A stretch of 64,000 nt of DNA from NCBI RefSeq assembly GCF_014217605.1, contig NZ_CP043639.1:1635501-1699500 (forward strand). The letters are read 5' to 3'. Under the pieces are notes generated by a model. It saw nothing but the letters and a program-made list of their open reading frames with translations. It was not told the origin of the DNA and made no database searches. Shown here one piece after another: positions 1 through 9,292 of this stretch (positions within the stretch are counted from its first letter, which is position 1; each line of letters begins with the position of its first letter). Both the position numbers and the translations under genes were made by a program. The stretch comes from Sphingomonas sp. NBWT7 (GTDB lineage Bacteria; Pseudomonadota; Alphaproteobacteria; Sphingomonadales; Sphingomonadaceae).

Positions 1-1016
<1,016 letters not shown>

Positions 1017-1076
1017 GGCACGTGCCGCACTGCACCGGTTTCATCGCCGCGAAGCGCGCCCGCTCGGAACGCCCGC

Positions 1077-2390
1077 ATGGGCTTTGACGGCCGCTTCACG
1101 CTCGGCCTCGTCTTCCGCGTCGCGCTGCTGGTGCTCGCGCTGATGATGGTGGTCTGGGCGTTCCGCACCCCGTCGTTCGTCATGGTTCGCCTCGTCGCGG
1201 TCGGCATCGCCGGCCTCGCGGCGCTGGCCTTGTGGTATCACGTCGAGCGCACCAACCTCGCGCTCGCGCGCTTCCTCGAGGCGCTGCGCATCGGTGATTT
1301 CGCGGCGCATTTCCCGGAAAAGGGCGGCGCCGGCTTTCGCGCACTCGGCACCGCGCTCAACGAGACGATCCGTGGCCTGCGCGAACAGCGCGGGCAGACC
1401 GATGCCGAACTGCGCTATTACGAGGCGCTGATCGACGACATGCCCGTCGCGCTGCTCACCGTCGATGCCGGCCGCGTCGAGCCCGGCAACAAGGCCGCGC
1501 GCCGCCTCTTCTCGCGCCACGCCGGCGTACGGCCGGACGATTACGCCACCTATGGCGCGACCTTCGCGCAGCGCCTCGCCGAGCCGCGCGGCGACGAGGA
1601 GATGCTGATCCTCAACCTCGACGGGCGCGCCAAGCGTACGCTGGTGCGCCACGCCGCACTCAACCGGCTCGGGCGGCAGACGAGCGCAGTCGTCGTCCAG
1701 CCGATGCAGGGCACGCTCGACGCGGTCGAGATGGCGGCGCAGACCGATATCGTCCGCGTCCTGACGCACGAAATCCTCAACTCGCTCACCCCCGTCATGT
1801 CGCTCGCGCAGACCACCGCCGCACTGCTCGGCGAGGTCGAGGACGGCGATCCGCGCATCGCCGACGCGTGCGAGGCAACGCGCGCGCTCGCTCGCCGAAC
1901 CGAGGGGCTACGGCACTTCATCGACAGCTATCGCGCGGTGGCGCGCGAACCACGCGTGGTGCGCCAGCGCTTCGCCGCGCGCGCCTTCGCCGACGAGCAC
2001 GAGCGGCTGTTCCGCGCCGAATGGCCCGCGGTGACGCTGCACGCCGATTGCGCCGACACGACGATCGACGGCGACCGCGCGCTCCTCTCGCAGCTGCTGC
2101 TCAACCTGCTGCGCAACGCCGCGCAGGCGGCGAAAGCGCACGCCGCGCAGCCCAAGATCCGGCTCGCGATCGAGCGCACCGCGGACGGCATCGCGATCAC
2201 CGTCGAGGACAACGGCCCCGGCGTGCCCGACAAGCTGCGGCAGGAGGTTTTCCTGCCGTTCTTCACCACGCGCGCGGAGGGTACCGGCGTCGGGCTCAAC
2301 CTTGCGCGGCAGATCGCGGTGGCGCATGGCGGCACGCTCGACGTCGCCGACAGCCCGCTCGGCGGCGCGCTGTTCCGGCTGCTGCTCTAG
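1077..2390 (+). CDS. membrane-bound sensor histidine kinase (NtrY-like)
   Basis: Histidine kinase of 437 residues that should phosphorylate the regulator just upstream. Two membrane segments (about 10-28 and 37-54) are followed by a HAMP/PAS-like sensor stretch (about 55-210). The H-box is VLTHEILNSL with His231. The ATPase domain has the N-box LLNLLRNAAQ (Asn347), the G1 box DNGPGVP (from 378) and the G2 box GTGVGLNLA (from about 402), so it looks catalytically complete. There is almost no periplasmic loop between the membrane segments, which suggests that it senses an internal or membrane signal. The signal itself cannot be told from the sequence. Confidence 0.9.
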   Translation: MGFDGRFTLGLVFRVALLVLALMMVVWAFRTPSFVMVRLVAVGIAGLAALALWYHVERTNLALARFLEALRIGDFAAHFPEKGGAGFRALGTALNETIRGLREQRGQTDAELRYYEALIDDMPVALLTVDAGRVEPGNKAARRLFSRHAGVRPDDYATYGATFAQRLAEPRGDEEMLILNLDGRAKRTLVRHAALNRLGRQTSAVVVQPMQGTLDAVEMAAQTDIVRVLTHEILNSLTPVMSLAQTTAALLGEVEDGDPRIADACEATRALARRTEGLRHFIDSYRAVAREPRVVRQRFAARAFADEHERLFRAEWPAVTLHADCADTTIDGDRALLSQLLLNLLRNAAQAAKAHAAQPKIRLAIERTADGIAITVEDNGPGVPDKLRQEVFLPFFTTRAEGTGVGLNLARQIAVAHGGTLDVADSPLGGALFRLLL

Positions 2391-2402
2391 CCGCGACGCG
2401 CG

Positions 2403-4115
2403 CTAGCGCCGCGGCGGCGCCCCGTTTGCGGCTTCACCGCCACGCGACCACGCCTTCTCGCCGCCGATCCACGTCTGCTCGACGCGCGTCGCGCGCAGCG
2501 CCGCGGCATCGCCCGCCAGCGGATCGCGATCGACGATGATGAAGTCCGCTTTCTGCCCCGGCGCGAGGTTGCCGAACTGCTTCTCGGCAAACCCGGCATA
2601 GGCCGCGCCGCCGGTGAACGCCCACCACGCCTGCTCGCGCGTCACCGCCTCCTCCGGCCGCCAGCCGCCCGCCGGCTGCCCAGCCGCGTCCTGCCTTGTA
2701 TAGCCCGCCGCCCAGCCGGCCCAGGGATCGGGCTTCTCGACCGGGAAGTCCGATCCGAACGCCAGCCGCGCGCCGTTCGCCAGCATCGATCGCCACGCAT
2801 AGGCGCCGGCCAGTCGCGCCGGCCCCAGCCGCGCCTCGGCCATCGTCCGGTCCCCGGTCGCATGCGTCGGCTGCATCGAGGCGATCGTGCCGAACTTGCC
2901 GAAGCTCTTGAGATCGGCGGGATCGACCACCTGCGCGTGCTCGATCCGCCAGCGCCGGTCGCCGGTATAGGTCTCGCTCAGCACCTGGATCGCGTCCAGC
3001 GTCTGCGCATTGGCGCGGTCGCCGATCGCGTGCACCGCGAGCTGAAAATTGTCCATCGCGGCGCGGCTCATCTGGTTCTGCAGCTGCGTATCGGTGAGGA
3101 ACGCGAGCCCCTTCTCGCCCGGCGCATCGGCATAAGGCGCCTTCAGCGCCGCACCGCGCGAGCCGAGCGCGCCGTCGACGTAGATCTTGACGCCGCCCAT
3201 CCGCAGCCGATCGGCGTAGAGCCACGGCGTCGGCCCCTTGCCGCCGACGCGGCTCGCCGTCTCCGTCCCCGCGGCATAGCTCATGATGCGCACGCGCAAC
3301 GCGTTGATGTCGCCCATCCGGCGATAGCTCAGCCAGTCGTCGAGCGTCGTTCCCATGTCCGCCACGGCGGTGACGCCGTTCGACAGCAGCACGCGCTGCG
3401 CCTCCAGGAACGCCGCGTCGCGCTCCTTGGGCAACGGCTGCGGCAATGCCTTCTCGATCAGCTGCATCGCCGCGTCGACGAACACGCCCGACGGCGCGCC
3501 GCCGCTCTTCTCGATCCGCCCGCCGGCGGGCGCCGGCGTGCTCGCCGTCACGCCTGCTTCGCGCATCGCGACGCTGTTCGCCCAGCCGGCATGGCCGTCC
3601 GCGCGTTCGAGCCAGATCGCATGGCCCTGCGCGACGTCGTCGAGATCCGCGGCGGTCGGGAAGCGCCCCAGTCCCCACGCTTCCTGGTTCCAGCCGCGCC
3701 CCTGGATCCACTTGCGGTCGGGATTGGCGGCGATGTACGCCGCGATCCGGCTCTTCGCCTCGCCCAGCGACTTGGTCATCGACAGGTCGAGTGAGAGCAC
3801 GCCGAAGCCCAGCCCCATCACATGCCCGTGCGCATCGATGAAGCCGGGCAGCAGCGTCTTGCCACCCATGTCGACGCGCCAGTCGTACAGCGGCTTGCCA
3901 GCGTTCTTCTTCAGCTCCTTGCGGCTGAGCTTGGGCGGCGCCTCACCCGGCGGCACCAGCCGCGTGACGCGCCCGTCCTTGTCGATCAGCACCGCCTTGA
4001 AGCGCACGACGCGCCCATCAGCAGTCGGCGCGATGCCGTTGACGTTGTCGACAATCCCGTCCGCGCCCGCGGGCACGGCGGCGAGCATCAGCGCGATGGC
4101 GAGCGCGCGCCTCAT
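2403..4115 (-). CDS. secreted amidohydrolase family protein (YtcJ-like)
   Basis: Amidohydrolase of 570 residues, metal-dependent TIM-barrel superfamily, YtcJ subgroup, which acts on amide or related C-N bonds; the substrate is unknown. A signal peptide covers about residues 1-18. The metal-binding HxH is in GFIDAHGHVMG (His96, His98). Further on are HAIGDRAN, which resembles the family HxxGD motif, and the late GSDFPVE motif with the family Asp. I chose the ATG at 4115 because it gives a clean signal peptide and overlaps the upstream stop codon by four bases (ATGA), pointing to translational coupling with the dehydrogenase at 4112-4951. It converges on the kinase gene with only 12 bases between them. 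Confidence 0.88.
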   Translation of the reverse strand: MRRALAIALMLAAVPAGADGIVDNVNGIAPTADGRVVRFKAVLIDKDGRVTRLVPPGEAPPKLSRKELKKNAGKPLYDWRVDMGGKTLLPGFIDAHGHVMGLGFGVLSLDLSMTKSLGEAKSRIAAYIAANPDRKWIQGRGWNQEAWGLGRFPTAADLDDVAQGHAIWLERADGHAGWANSVAMREAGVTASTPAPAGGRIEKSGGAPSGVFVDAAMQLIEKALPQPLPKERDAAFLEAQRVLLSNGVTAVADMGTTLDDWLSYRRMGDINALRVRIMSYAAGTETASRVGGKGPTPWLYADRLRMGGVKIYVDGALGSRGAALKAPYADAPGEKGLAFLTDTQLQNQMSRAAMDNFQLAVHAIGDRANAQTLDAIQVLSETYTGDRRWRIEHAQVVDPADLKSFGKFGTIASMQPTHATGDRTMAEARLGPARLAGAYAWRSMLANGARLAFGSDFPVEKPDPWAGWAAGYTRQDAAGQPAGGWRPEEAVTREQAWWAFTGGAAYAGFAEKQFGNLAPGQKADFIIVDRDPLAGDAAALRATRVEQTWIGGEKAWSRGGEAANGAPPRR

Positions 4116-4951
4116 CGCGGCAACCTGCGCACCAGCGCGCTCGTATCCTGTCGTCCGCCACCCATCTTCTGCACCTCGGCATAGAATTGATCGACCAGCG
4201 CGGCGACCGGCAGCACCGCGCCGTTGCGCTTCGCCTCGTCGAGCGCCAGCCCCAGATCCTTGCGCATCCAGTCGATCGCGAAACCGAAATCGAATTCGTC
4301 CGTCGTCATCGTCGGCCAGCGATTGACCATCTGCCAGCTCTGCGCCGCACCACCCGAGATCGCCTCGAACACCGCGTCCAAATCGAGCGCACTCGCCTGC
4401 GCGAAGCGGACCGCCTCCGACAAACCTTGGAGCACGCCCGCAATGCAGATCTGGTTGACCATCTTGGTCTGCTGCCCAGCCCCCGCCGCACCGACGTGGA
4501 CGATGCGTGCGGCATAGGCCTCCATCACCGGCCGCGCCTTTGCCATTGCCGCGTCGCTGCCGCCGCACATGATCGAAAGCTGGCCCTTCTCCGCACCCGC
4601 CTGCCCGCCCGACACCGGCGCGTCGACCACCAGCGCGCGCGCCTCGGCCAATTGCCGCGCGATCGCCGCCGACACCGTTGTGTGATCGATGAACACCGCA
4701 TCATCGCGCATCGCGCCGAACGCGCCGTCCGTACCCAGCGTCACCGCCGCCAGATCGTCGTCGTTGCCGACGCACGTCACCACCGCGTCGGCGCCCGTCG
4801 CCGCCTCGGCCGGCGTTTCGGTGACGGCGAGCCCCGTCGCCTCCGCCTTGGCACGCGTACGATTATAGACGGTAACGTCGTGGCCGGCGCGGGCAAGGTG
4901 CCCCGCCATCGGGGCACCCATCACGCCGGTGCCGATGAAAGCGATCTTCAT
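4112..4951 (-). CDS. NAD(P)-dependent beta-hydroxyacid dehydrogenase (HIBADH family)
   Basis: A 279-residue oxidoreductase of the 3-hydroxyisobutyrate / 2-hydroxy-3-oxopropionate dehydrogenase family. The N-terminal Rossmann motif is FIGTGVMGAPMA (from residue 5), the substrate-binding signature is DAPVSGGQAGAEKG (from about 110), and the catalytic lysine is in KMVNQ (Lys163). It is cytosolic and full length for the family. The gene is first in a two-gene unit with the amidohydrolase and diverges from ilvA across 189 bases. The exact substrate cannot be assigned; branched-chain or glyoxylate metabolism are the usual roles of relatives. Confidence 0.88.
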   Translation of the reverse strand: MKIAFIGTGVMGAPMAGHLARAGHDVTVYNRTRAKAEATGLAVTETPAEAATGADAVVTCVGNDDDLAAVTLGTDGAFGAMRDDAVFIDHTTVSAAIARQLAEARALVVDAPVSGGQAGAEKGQLSIMCGGSDAAMAKARPVMEAYAARIVHVGAAGAGQQTKMVNQICIAGVLQGLSEAVRFAQASALDLDAVFEAISGGAAQSWQMVNRWPTMTTDEFDFGFAIDWMRKDLGLALDEAKRNGAVLPVAALVDQFYAEVQKMGGGRQDTSALVRRLPR

Positions 4952-5140
4952 GGGCGTGGCGGATAGGCGCTGTTTGCACGCCGCGCCAGATGATCCTAGA
5001 GGCGCGGGCGCGAACTTGGGATCAATCAGGATTCCGTTCGGGCCGCGCCGTGTCGACGCCCTCCCCTTCTCTTCTCGCTGCGCGAAAGGAAAGATCGGCC
5101 AGTCGACGGGCGGCGGGCCTGGCGGCTGGGATATGAAGCG

Positions 5141-6382
5141 ATGGCGACTGCGGCGAAACCGACGACGACCCAACCCGTCACCATCGACGACGTGCGCGCC
5201 GCCCACGCGCGCATCCGCGATTCGATCGTCCGCACGCCGACGCTGATCAGCCGTACGCTCTCCGCGCTGACCGGCGCGACAATTTACCTCAAGTTCGAGA
5301 ATCTCCAGTTCACCGCCGCCTATAAGGAGCGCGGCGCGCTCAACACGCTGCTTCAGCTCAGCGACGAGGCGAAGGCGCGCGGCGTGATCGCCGCCTCGGC
5401 GGGCAACCACGCGCAGGGGCTCGCCTATCACGCCAATCGCCTCGGCGTGCCCGCGACGATCGTGATGCCCACCAATACGCCAACGGTGAAGGTTGTGCAG
5501 ACCGAAGGCCATGGCGCGACGGTAGTGCTGCACGGCAATACGTTCGACGCCGCTTATGCCCACGCCCGCGTGCTCGAGGCGGAGCGCGGCTACACCTTCG
5601 TCCACCCGTTCGACGACGCGCGCGTCATCGCCGGCCAGGGCACCGTCGCGATCGAGATGCTCGAGGACGTGCCGGGGATCGACATGCTCGTCGTGCCGAT
5701 CGGCGGCGGCGGGCTGATCTCGGGCATGGCGACGGTGGCGCGCGCCGCCGATCATCCGATCGAGATCGTCGGGGTGGAGGCGGAGCTGTTCCCGTCGATG
5801 TACAACCGCACGCGCGGCACCGACATGCCGTGCGCCGGCGATACGCTGGCCGAGGGCATCGCCGTCAAGGAACCCGGCGTCGTCACCTCGCGTATGGTCG
5901 AGGCGCTGGTGGACGATATCGTGCTCGTTTCCGAACGCAGCCTCGAGGAAGCGGTCAGCCTGCTGCTCCAGATCGAGAAGACTGTGGTCGAGGGCGCCGG
6001 AGCCGCCGGGCTCGCGGCGATGCTCGCCAACAAGGAACGCTTCGCGGGCAAGACGGTCGGCGTCGTGCTGTGCGGCGGCAACATCGATACGCGGCTCCTC
6101 GCCAACGTCCTGCTGCGCGATCTCGCGCGATCGGGGCGGCTCGCCCGGCTGCGCATCCGGCTGCAGGATCAGCCCGGCGCGCTCTACAACGTCGCGCGGA
6201 TCTTCGATCAGGAACGCGTTAACATCCTCGAGCTCGCGCATCAGCGCATATTTACCAACCTGCCCGCCAAGGGGCTGAGCCTCGACGTCGAATGCGAGAC
6301 ACGCGATCGCGCGCACCTCGATCGCCTCCTCACCGCGCTCGAGACCGCGGCCTATGAGGTGAAGCTGATTGAACTTGCCTGA
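5141..6382 (+). CDS. ilvA: threonine ammonia-lyase (threonine dehydratase)
   Basis: PLP-dependent enzyme of 413 residues that converts threonine to 2-oxobutanoate and ammonia, the first step toward isoleucine. The PLP lysine is in FTAAYKERGALN (Lys62), and a glycine-rich phosphate-binding loop IGGGGLISG lies near residue 190. An ACT regulatory domain fills the C-terminus from about residue 338 (RIRLQDQPGALYNVARIF). The short single-ACT form is the about 400-residue class, not the long two-ACT E. coli IlvA, so allosteric control may differ. It is transcribed away from the dehydrogenase operon and is followed by a hairpin. Confidence 0.93.
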   Translation: MATAAKPTTTQPVTIDDVRAAHARIRDSIVRTPTLISRTLSALTGATIYLKFENLQFTAAYKERGALNTLLQLSDEAKARGVIAASAGNHAQGLAYHANRLGVPATIVMPTNTPTVKVVQTEGHGATVVLHGNTFDAAYAHARVLEAERGYTFVHPFDDARVIAGQGTVAIEMLEDVPGIDMLVVPIGGGGLISGMATVARAADHPIEIVGVEAELFPSMYNRTRGTDMPCAGDTLAEGIAVKEPGVVTSRMVEALVDDIVLVSERSLEEAVSLLLQIEKTVVEGAGAAGLAAMLANKERFAGKTVGVVLCGGNIDTRLLANVLLRDLARSGRLARLRIRLQDQPGALYNVARIFDQERVNILELAHQRIFTNLPAKGLSLDVECETRDRAHLDRLLTALETAAYEVKLIELA

Positions 6383-6385
6383 CGC

Positions 6386-6415
6386 GGCCGCCCTTTGACC
6401 CAGAACGGGGCGGTC
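6386..6415 (+). terminator. candidate terminator hairpin after ilvA
   Basis: GGCCGCCC (6386-6393) can pair with GGGCGGTC (6408-6415), eight pairs including one G-T wobble, four bases after the ilvA stop. No clear T run follows, so it may be weak. Confidence 0.4.
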
Positions 6416-6434
6416 CGCCGGACTGGAAACTTTC

Positions 6435-6450
6435 TTAACGCGACGTTAAC
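6435..6450. promoter_or_regulatory. CtrA-type box TTAA-n7-TTAAC
   Basis: Two TTAA half-sites (6435-6438 and 6446-6449) are separated by exactly seven bases, with the C that often follows the second half. This is the consensus bound by the alphaproteobacterial cell-cycle regulator CtrA. It sits about 100 bases before the leucyltransferase start. Function is inferred from the motif only. Confidence 0.5.
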
Positions 6451-6548
6451 CTTGTATTGATGATCTCGCGACTTCCCCGAAGGCATCCGGCGATTCATAG
6501 CGGCGTTACAGCACGTGCAGCGACACGTTGCATGGAGATCCCACGCCG

Positions 6549-7328
6549 GTGACCGCGCCTTTTCGTTTCCCTCGTTTCTTCGTCACCAGCCCCGCGCCGT
6601 GCCCGTATCTGCCCGGGCGGCAGGAACGGAAGGTCTTCACCGAACTCACCGGCCCGCACGCCGCCGAGCTCAACGATGCGCTCGGCCGGATCGGTTTTCG
6701 CCGCAGCCAGGGCGTCGCCTATCGCCCGTCATGCGCGGGGTGCACCGCCTGCGTCTCAGTGCGCGTCGTCACACACGATTTCGCTGCCAACGCGACGCAG
6801 CGCAAACTCATCCGTCGCAACGCCGATCTCGAAGTTACCGCCTGCCGCCCGTGGGCGACCGACGAGCAGTTCCAGCTGCTCCGCCGCTATCTCGCGCACC
6901 GCCATCCGGGCGGCGGCATGGCCGGGATGGACGAGCAGGATTACGCCGACATGGTCGAACAGTCGCCGGTCAATTCGGTGATCGTCGAATATCGCGAACC
7001 CGGCGTCGACGGCCGCCAGGGCCGGCTCGTCGGCGCCTGCCTCACCGATCGTCAGGCCGACGGGCTGTCGATGATCTACAGCTTCTTCGATCCCGAGATC
7101 GCGAGCCGGCCGGGGCTCGGCAGCCTCATCATCCTCGATCACATCCTGCGCGCGCGCGCCGCGGGGCTCGGCTACGTCTACCTTGGCTATTGGGTGAAGG
7201 GCTCGGCGCGCATGGCGTACAAGGTGCGCTACCGCCCGATCGAGATGCTCGGCCCGCGCGGATGGATGCGGATGGCGGACGAGGACCTCGCGACCGGCGT
7301 AGACACGCGCGCGCGGGCGCTGGCGTAG
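6549..7328 (+). CDS. bpt: aspartate/glutamate leucyltransferase (N-degron pathway)
   Basis: Aminoacyl-tRNA-protein transferase of 259 residues. Bpt enzymes move leucine from Leu-tRNA onto N-terminal Asp or Glu, marking proteins for ClpS/ClpAP. Family signatures seen are the early cysteine-rich [14 protein letters not shown], the second cysteine motif [10 protein letters not shown], and the acyltransferase core [16 protein letters not shown] and [14 protein letters not shown] chose the GTG at 6549 because GGAGA lies about ten bases upstream and the protein then begins [11 protein letters not shown] like its relatives; a TTG seven codons earlier is possible. The gene has a CtrA-type box in its upstream region. 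Confidence 0.9.
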   Translation: MTAPFRFPRFFVTSPAPCPYLPGRQERKVFTELTGPHAAELNDALGRIGFRRSQGVAYRPSCAGCTACVSVRVVTHDFAANATQRKLIRRNADLEVTACRPWATDEQFQLLRRYLAHRHPGGGMAGMDEQDYADMVEQSPVNSVIVEYREPGVDGRQGRLVGACLTDRQADGLSMIYSFFDPEIASRPGLGSLIILDHILRARAAGLGYVYLGYWVKGSARMAYKVRYRPIEMLGPRGWMRMADEDLATGVDTRARALA

Positions 7329-7362
7329 TCGCCGCCGCACCACCCCGCCGCGGCCAGCCGCT

Positions 7363-8160
7363 TCATCCCTCGGCCTGCACCGTCACGTCGACGTCGAGCG
7401 CCTCGACGCCCTCTCCCAGCCGCGATCCCGCGATCGGCGCCGCGCCAATGGCGTCGAGCGCCACCGCGACGCGCACGTGATGCTGGTCGGCGAGCGTGCC
7501 GAGCATCGGATCGAAGCCGATCCACCCGGCGCCCGCGATCCACGCCTCGGCCCAGCCGTGCGGCGTCGGACGGTGATCGCCCGCTAGGTCGCAATAGCCC
7601 GACACGTAGCGCGCCGGCGCGCCCACGCACCGCGCGCCCGCGACGAACAGCTGCGCCATGTCGCGTGCCGTCAGCGCGGTGCGCGCGAACGCCTCGGCAA
7701 CTGTCAGCCCCGGAGTCGGCCGCGCGGCGTCGAGCGGGAAGCGTTTCCCGATGGCGGCGTTGAGCCGCGTCAGCGCCGCGCGACCCGCGTCGCCCGCGAG
7801 ATCGCGCGCGAACGCCTCGACGGCGGCGTCGGCGCTCGTCGTCGGCGTCGTGCGCTGGAACACCGCGGGGGGCAGCGTCTCGTGGCTGCCGTGCAAAACC
7901 CCGCCCGAGCTGCTCGTCACCACCTCGCCCGTCACCGTCAGCTCGATGTCCTCGAGCGGCCCCTCGCAGTACAGCATCGTCGTGTGATTGCCGAACCCGT
8001 CGCGGTGGTTCGTCATGCGCGCGTCGCAGTCGATCTCGATATGCCACGCCGCCACCGTCTGATCGTAGGTGTTCTCCGGCGTCATCCGCAGCAGCTGGAC
8101 GATCCGCGCCTGCGGCGTGGTGAAGCGATAGCGGGTACGGTGCTCGATCGACAGTCGCAT
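7363..8160 (-). CDS. transglutaminase-like protein lacking the catalytic cysteine
   Basis: A 265-residue protein of the bacterial transglutaminase-like family: an N-terminal beta domain (MRLSIEHRTRYRF) followed by the papain-fold core. Active relatives have a C-(R/Q)-D-F-A-H block at the nucleophile. Here the aligned block reads A-R-D-M-A-Q with Ala165 (codon GCA, 7666-7668 on the minus strand). The other triad members appear intact: His201 in PHGWAE and Asp217 in GFDP, as does PARYVSGY. It may therefore bind but not cut or cross-link. It is the last gene of the ATP-grasp/alpha-E unit, 171 bases after the alpha-E gene. The start at 8160 follows a G-rich ribosome-binding site. Confidence 0.88.
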   Translation of the reverse strand: MRLSIEHRTRYRFTTPQARIVQLLRMTPENTYDQTVAAWHIEIDCDARMTNHRDGFGNHTTMLYCEGPLEDIELTVTGEVVTSSSGGVLHGSHETLPPAVFQRTTPTTSADAAVEAFARDLAGDAGRAALTRLNAAIGKRFPLDAARPTPGLTVAEAFARTALTARDMAQLFVAGARCVGAPARYVSGYCDLAGDHRPTPHGWAEAWIAGAGWIGFDPMLGTLADQHHVRVAVALDAIGAAPIAGSRLGEGVEALDVDVTVQAEG

Positions 8161-8331
8161 AGGCCCCCCTGTTTTCCGTGCAGCGCGAGACATGCGGCGC
8201 CGCTGCCGCCGCTACATCGTACCTGTTCCGACCTTCCCGCCGCACACTCCGCCGCCCGCGTGCGACCAACGCCCGCGATCGCAGCGCCGGCTGCCGTCTG
8301 TTCCGACGCGGATTGCCACCGCGGCGCGCAC

Positions 8332-9267
8332 TCAGTGGAACTTGAACTGGCGGCCGATCGCCCGGTGCAGCTCGTCATTCTCCGCGATCAGCGCCTGGAG
8401 ATGCTGGTGCAGGCCGGAGACGATCACGTCGCCGGTGCGCGTCTTGGTCATGCGCGCGTGACGGGCGCGTGCCATCCGCCCCGCCTCGCCATGCGTCCCG
8501 GTTCGCTTCGCCAGCGCGGTCAGCACGTCGACCGTCTCCTCGATCGCCGCGGCGATGCTGCGCGGCAGCTCGGCGCGCGACAGCAGTAAATCGATGACGT
8601 TCGCCGGCACCAGCCCGTCGTTGTAGATCCAGCGATACGCCGTCACCGCCGACACCGTCTGGAGGATCGTCGTCCACTGGTCGCGGTCCACCGTCCCGCC
8701 GACGCTCTGATCCTCGGGCAGCAGGATATGGTATTTGACGTCGAGCAGCCGCGCCGTGTCGTCGACGCGCTCGGTCGCCTGGCCCAGCCGCAGGAACAGC
8801 GTCGTCTGGTTGCGCAGCATGCGGTGGATCGCGCCTTCGAAACCGCGCGTCTCGGCCTTCACCGCGTCGACCAGCGCGAGCGTGCGATCGGAATCGAGCC
8901 GGCTCATCCGCTTGTCGAACACCAGCCACGCGCCGTTGATCGCCGACCATGACTCGCGCGTCAGTGCGGTGCGCACCGCCTTGGCGTTCATCCGCGCCAT
9001 GTCGAGGCAGCGCACGATCGATCCGGGATGCGACGTGTCACTGGTCAGGAATCGCGCCACCGCCTCACGCGTCAGGCTCGCTCCGCTCGCCTTGAACGCC
9101 TCCTCGGTCTCGGTCACCACCAGCGCCGATTGCCACGCCGCCTCACCCGCGGGCCGCGGCGACAGCACGTCGAGGCGCACCGTCGCCTCCACCAGCCGCG
9201 CGATGAAATCGGCCCGCTCGACGTAGCGTCCGAGCCAGTAGAGCGACGACGCGGTCCGGCTCAGCAT
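8332..9267 (-). CDS. alpha-E domain protein (DUF403)
   Basis: A 311-residue, almost fully helical protein of the alpha-E family, with the family start MLSRTASSLYWLGRYVERAD and the conserved stretch LGQATERVDDTARLLDVKYH. Alpha-E proteins have no proven reaction. They are almost always encoded next to circularly permuted ATP-grasp and transglutaminase-like proteins, and the trio has been proposed from genome context to make or modify peptides. I chose the ATG at 9267, behind AGGAG, rather than a GTG seven codons upstream. It lies 25 bases after the ATP-grasp gene and is surely co-transcribed with it. Confidence 0.9.
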   Translation of the reverse strand: MLSRTASSLYWLGRYVERADFIARLVEATVRLDVLSPRPAGEAAWQSALVVTETEEAFKASGASLTREAVARFLTSDTSHPGSIVRCLDMARMNAKAVRTALTRESWSAINGAWLVFDKRMSRLDSDRTLALVDAVKAETRGFEGAIHRMLRNQTTLFLRLGQATERVDDTARLLDVKYHILLPEDQSVGGTVDRDQWTTILQTVSAVTAYRWIYNDGLVPANVIDLLLSRAELPRSIAAAIEETVDVLTALAKRTGTHGEAGRMARARHARMTKTRTGDVIVSGLHQHLQALIAENDELHRAIGRQFKFH

Positions 9268-9292
9268 CGGCCGGCGCTCCTGATGCACCGGC

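Noticed and set aside
6425..6447. GGAAA ... CGTT resembling an EcfG general-stress promoter
   Set aside because: The -35 should be GGAAC and the spacer is 14, not 16-17.
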